NCBI GenBank assembly: GCA_965212525.1 | Contig: CBDBVC010000005.1 | Span: 13,404 to 77,403, forward strand | DNA from: SZUA-38 sp965212525 | GTDB taxonomy: Bacteria > Pseudomonadota > Gammaproteobacteria > Xanthomonadales > SZUA-38 | Reading direction: 5' to 3' | Length of the DNA: 64,000 nucleotides | Shown here: in pieces, positions 61,362 to 64,000 of the stretch | Numbering within the stretch: the stretch's first letter is position 1 | Layout of the letters: every line of letters starts with the position of its first letter | Notes under the pieces: model-generated | Database searches by the model: none | What the model was told of the DNA's origin: nothing | Seen by the model: the letters and a program-made list of their open reading frames with translations, nothing else | Program-made: the position numbers and the translations under genes

Positions 61362-62110
61362 CCCTGCTGCGCGGCCTGTGCCATCCTGCGCATCCTCTCA
61401 AGCGCCATCCTGCGCCACAGCATCATCATCGCAAAGCCGACAACCGCACCACCCAGGTGGGCAAAATGGGCAATGTTGCGACCGAAAATCGAGAATCCCG
61501 TGAATCCACCAATGACGTCAATTGCCAGCAGAACAGGCACAAAAATCTTGGCCGCGATCGGGATCGGCAGGAAGATGAGCATCAATTTGTAATTGGGAAA
61601 CATCAGTGCAAAGGCGACCAGTACACCGTAGATGGCGCCCGAGGCACCCACGGCCGGTACGTTGAAAATCTGCGTGGCGACGGCTGATTCCTCGATTACG
61701 GGATAATATTTCGATTCCAGTAACATTCGCCCGAATTCTTCCGCCGAAGCGCCCTGGGCAATGACAGTGTCGTAGGCAAACTGAAACTGGAAATACTGCA
61801 CCAGCATGTAGACCAGTGATGCACCCACGCCGACGGTAAAGTAGAACACAACAAATCGGGTGCTGCCCCAGATCGATTCCAGAATACGTCCAAACATGAA
61901 CAGTGCAATCATGTTGAACAGCAAGTGGGTGATGTCGGCGTGCACGAACATGTGTGTCACAAACTGCCATGCACCGAATTCCGGGTTCTGGTAGAAATAC
62001 AGTTGCATGTTGTCGACCACATCGGGTGCGATCTCGACCAGTGCAAACAGCACAAGGCAATTAAGCACGACCAGACAATTGGTCGCATTCAGATAGGGAT
62101 TCATTGGCAT
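61337..62110 (-). CDS. Rhomboid-family intramembrane serine protease
   Basis: A 257-residue polytopic protein with six or so helices. The catalytic dyad is Ser158 (VGASGAIYG) and His218 (AHFAHLGGAVVGF); THMFVHADITHLLFNM (about 52-67) is the usual L1-loop/helix 2 region. An extra loop of about 25 residues (AYDTVIAQGASAEEFGRML) lies between helices. It cleaves membrane proteins within or near the bilayer. Convergent with and overlapping the diguanylate cyclase gene. Confidence 0.9.
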   Translation of the reverse strand: MPMNPYLNATNCLVVLNCLVLFALVEIAPDVVDNMQLYFYQNPEFGAWQFVTHMFVHADITHLLFNMIALFMFGRILESIWGSTRFVVFYFTVGVGASLVYMLVQYFQFQFAYDTVIAQGASAEEFGRMLLESKYYPVIEESAVATQIFNVPAVGASGAIYGVLVAFALMFPNYKLMLIFLPIPIAAKIFVPVLLAIDVIGGFTGFSIFGRNIAHFAHLGGAVVGFAMMMLWRRMALERMRRMAQAAQQGQDPKSSL

Positions 62111-62204
62111 ACTTATGACAGACGGTCCTGTTCTATCGGTTCATGTTATCAGGAACACGTGAACTGGATGTGTGCCGAAAGCTGACTTTCATGTGCAGAT
62201 CATC

Positions 62205-63119
62205 TCAATTCAGGTGTGTGGTGAAGAATTCGATAGTACGCGTCCAGGCCAGTTCGGCCGCGTCGGCCTTGTAGCGTGGCGTGGAATCGTTGTGAAACCC
62301 GTGTTTTGCACCAGGGTAGATGTGGGCCTGGTAGCGAATCCCGTGCTTTTTCAGTTCAGCTTCATAAGCCGGCCAGCGTTCGTTGATGCGCTTGTCATCC
62401 TCGCCCATCTGAACCATCACCGGGCATCGAATGTCGACCACACGGGTCAGATCGGGTGGCGAGCCATAGAACGGTACTGCCGCATCAATGATGTTCGGCA
62501 GTTCGGCGGCCATTCGGTTGGCCATGCTGCCCCCGAAACAGAAGCCGACCACGCCCAGTCGGCCGTTGCCATTGGCATGCGCATCGAGAAAGTGTGCCGC
62601 TGCAAACAGATCATTGACCAGCTTGTCACGGTCCATGCTGCGCTGCATCGTACGTCCCTCGTCATCATTGCCCGGATAACCACCCAGTGGATGCAGGCCG
62701 TCGGGCGCGAAGGCCAGAAATCCGGCTTTCGCCAGTCGACGTGCCACATCCTTGATGTAGGGGTTCAGTCCGCGATTTTCGTGAATGACCAGCACAGCCG
62801 GGAAGGGCTTGTCTGTTGCAGCAGGGCTGACCAGGTAGCCGCGTCCCTCGCCATGTCCATCGGGTGAATCAAACACGGCATAACTGGCCCAGATGTCAGG
62901 GTCATTGAATGAAACCTGCTCGGCCAGTGCATAATCGGGCATCAGTGTGCCCAGCAGCGTACCGGCAGTCAGACTGCCTATGGCGATTCGGTTGAGTCCG
63001 CTGAGGAATTCGCGGCGCCCGATGAGTCCGTGAGCGTATTCATCGTACAGGCTGAAGGCTTCTTCAGGGATTGCCTTTGGTTCAATGTGTGATGAATCCG
63101 AATTTTTCTGCCTGCTCAT
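62205..63119 (-). CDS. Dienelactone hydrolase family protein with a twin-arginine-type leader
   Basis: About 304 residues. From ATG 63119 (GGAG eight or nine bases upstream; ATG 63134 is an alternative) the protein has a polar lead, GRREFLSGLNRIAIGSLTAG (a Tat-like signal about 34-53) and a hydrolase domain: VIHENRGLNPYIKDVA (Glu114), nucleophile GFCFGGSM (Cys194), GEDDKR (Asp242 or neighbour) and KHGFHND (His273). This Cys-Asp-His triad is the dienelactone hydrolase pattern. It probably hydrolyses small esters or lactones in the periplasm. The true substrate is unknown. Confidence 0.85.
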   Translation of the reverse strand: MSRQKNSDSSHIEPKAIPEEAFSLYDEYAHGLIGRREFLSGLNRIAIGSLTAGTLLGTLMPDYALAEQVSFNDPDIWASYAVFDSPDGHGEGRGYLVSPAATDKPFPAVLVIHENRGLNPYIKDVARRLAKAGFLAFAPDGLHPLGGYPGNDDEGRTMQRSMDRDKLVNDLFAAAHFLDAHANGNGRLGVVGFCFGGSMANRMAAELPNIIDAAVPFYGSPPDLTRVVDIRCPVMVQMGEDDKRINERWPAYEAELKKHGIRYQAHIYPGAKHGFHNDSTPRYKADAAELAWTRTIEFFTTHLN

Positions 63120-63315
63120 CGCGCTGTTCTCCATCAGGGAGGTTGAATAGTGTCAGACATTCCGCGGGCTGTCATGCAGTCGTCGCTGATATCTGCTGGC
63201 ACGAACACGCATGGTGACAGAACTGCCGTTTGACAACAACACGGTTTGTGTTTCTGCTGTCCTGGCTGGATAATCAGCTGATCGACGCATGAACGTGTGT
63301 GAACGGGGAATAGTC

Positions 63316-63922
63316 ATGAGCTGGATCAAAACCTTGTCCTACGATGAATCGGAGGGACTGCTGCGTTTTCTCTATGACCGGATCAAGGGGCCTGACAATT
63401 ACATCGACAACATTCTTCTGGCCCACAGTCTTCGTCCGCACACCTTGGAAGGCCACATGTCGCTGTACAAGAGTGTGCTGCATCATTCCAAGAACACCAT
63501 ACCGACCTGGTACCTCGAGTCGATCGGTGTCTACACAAGCATGCTGAACAACTGTGATTACTGTATTGATCACCACCTGAAACGGTCTGGCCCGGGTGCT
63601 TGATGATGAGTATCGTTTCGGCAAGATACGTGCCGCACTGGCAGACAATGACCTGAAGTCGGTGTTCAACAATCGGGAAGCTGCCGCATTCACCTATACC
63701 CGGATACTCACTCTGGAACCGGCCTCCATGACTGAGGACGATATCAGTGCCATGCGCGATGCCGGCTGGGATGATGCTGAAATCCTGGAAATCAATCAGG
63801 TGGTGTCCTATTTCAATTATGCCAATCGCACAGTGCTCGGTCTGGGTGTCACAACAGACGGTGACATACTGGGACTCAGTCCACGCGATTCATCCGATCC
63901 GGAAAACTGGGCACATCATTGA
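63316..63922 (+). pseudogene. AhpD-like peroxidase-related gene, interrupted by a one-base frameshift
   Basis: Carboxymuconolactone-decarboxylase/AhpD superfamily, peroxidase-related group. The first frame (from ATG 63316) holds the CxxC-x-x-H site NNCDYCIDHH, then runs into a stop at 63601 after LKRSGPGA. The second frame continues as LDDEYRFGKIRAALADND, TEDDISAMRDAGWDDAEILE and YFNYANRTVLGLGV to TGA 63920-63922. Removing one base near 63580-63583 (CTGAAACGGTCTGG) restores HHLKGLARVLDDEYR, so the break is a single-base insertion. The full protein would be about 202 residues. Real lesion or sequencing error. Confidence 0.85.
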
Positions 63923-64000
63923 TGTGACATGCATGGCCGGCATGAGCATGACATCAGGAATATTCAGCTGATGCAGTGCTGGTGTTCAGAAAAGACTTGA

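Noticed and set aside
1..64000. CRISPR arrays, tRNA and rRNA genes
   Set aside because: No evenly spaced identical repeats with unique spacers, no cloverleaf or rRNA-like stretch recognised by eye. A tRNAscan or Infernal run could still find a missed tRNA.

Overview
The window looks like a chromosomal segment of a gammaproteobacterium, probably a free-living marine or aquatic one. The indications are the glnK-amtB pair, rhlE, a YghU-type glutathione transferase, MtfA, YbcJ, an OmpW-like protein, TorF-type porins, DUF4845 and DUF2189 proteins, and Chromatiales/Xanthomonadales-like secreted proteins ending in a DGFE-type tail. I cannot name a genus. No rRNA, tRNA or CRISPR array was recognised. 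The bulk is moderately GC-rich. Two blocks (about 1-6.9 kb and 20.3-22.2 kb) are visibly AT-richer and look acquired.

Layout. 1-6.9 kb: defence island with a type I restriction system (hsdS cut by the window edge, a SIR2-domain gene inserted between hsdS and hsdR, and hsdR broken by one frameshift), a small CxxC protein and an HNH nuclease. 6.9-8.7 kb: IS481-type transposase remnant and a REP-associated (Y1) transposase. 8.7-14.5 kb: AbgT transporter and YghU between clusters of palindromic repeats, then an apparently intact IS110/IS1111-type element with subterminal inverted repeats and a long structured right end. 14.8-20 kb: secreted and membrane proteins, then an OmpW-like protein. 20.3-22.2 kb: an integrase-less integron cassette array with three well-formed attC sites, a doubtful fourth and three cassette genes. 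22.2-34.8 kb: GH109-like oxidoreductase, hydrolases, a beta-helix protein, a cytosolic-PLA2-like protein, a CvfB-like protein and mtfA.

34.8-42.8 kb holds the most interesting locus. Eight minus-strand genes (fatty-acid hydroxylase, orphan Cache sensor, MFS transporter, TorF-like porin, three partner-switching proteins, class III nucleotide cyclase) diverge from a Cache-HAMP-SpoIIE phosphatase. The set has the logic of the Pseudomonas SiaABCD pathway, but the output enzyme is an adenylate-type cyclase instead of a diguanylate cyclase. Both membrane sensors carry a DxDxDG/EF-hand-like loop at the same place in the sensor domain, so calcium is a candidate signal.

42.9-45.4 kb is gene wreckage: a chimeric ybcJ'-mtfA' pseudogene whose last ~170 bases are almost identical to the intact mtfA 9 kb away, a second TorF-like gene, intact ybcJ and a frameshifted lipoprotein gene. 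45.4-64 kb is mostly housekeeping and regulation: rhlE, glnK-amtB, a cold-shock gene, an ECF sigma/anti-sigma pair, an antiporter/Rieske-GltS-like/DUF5996 operon, an ABC exporter, a HIT protein, a beta-propeller diguanylate cyclase, a rhomboid protease, a dienelactone hydrolase and a frameshifted AhpD-like gene.

Several genes carry single-base lesions (hsdR, the 26 kb secreted protein, the 44.8 kb lipoprotein, the AhpD-like gene), some in short homopolymers. Real decay and sequencing error cannot be separated from this sequence alone.
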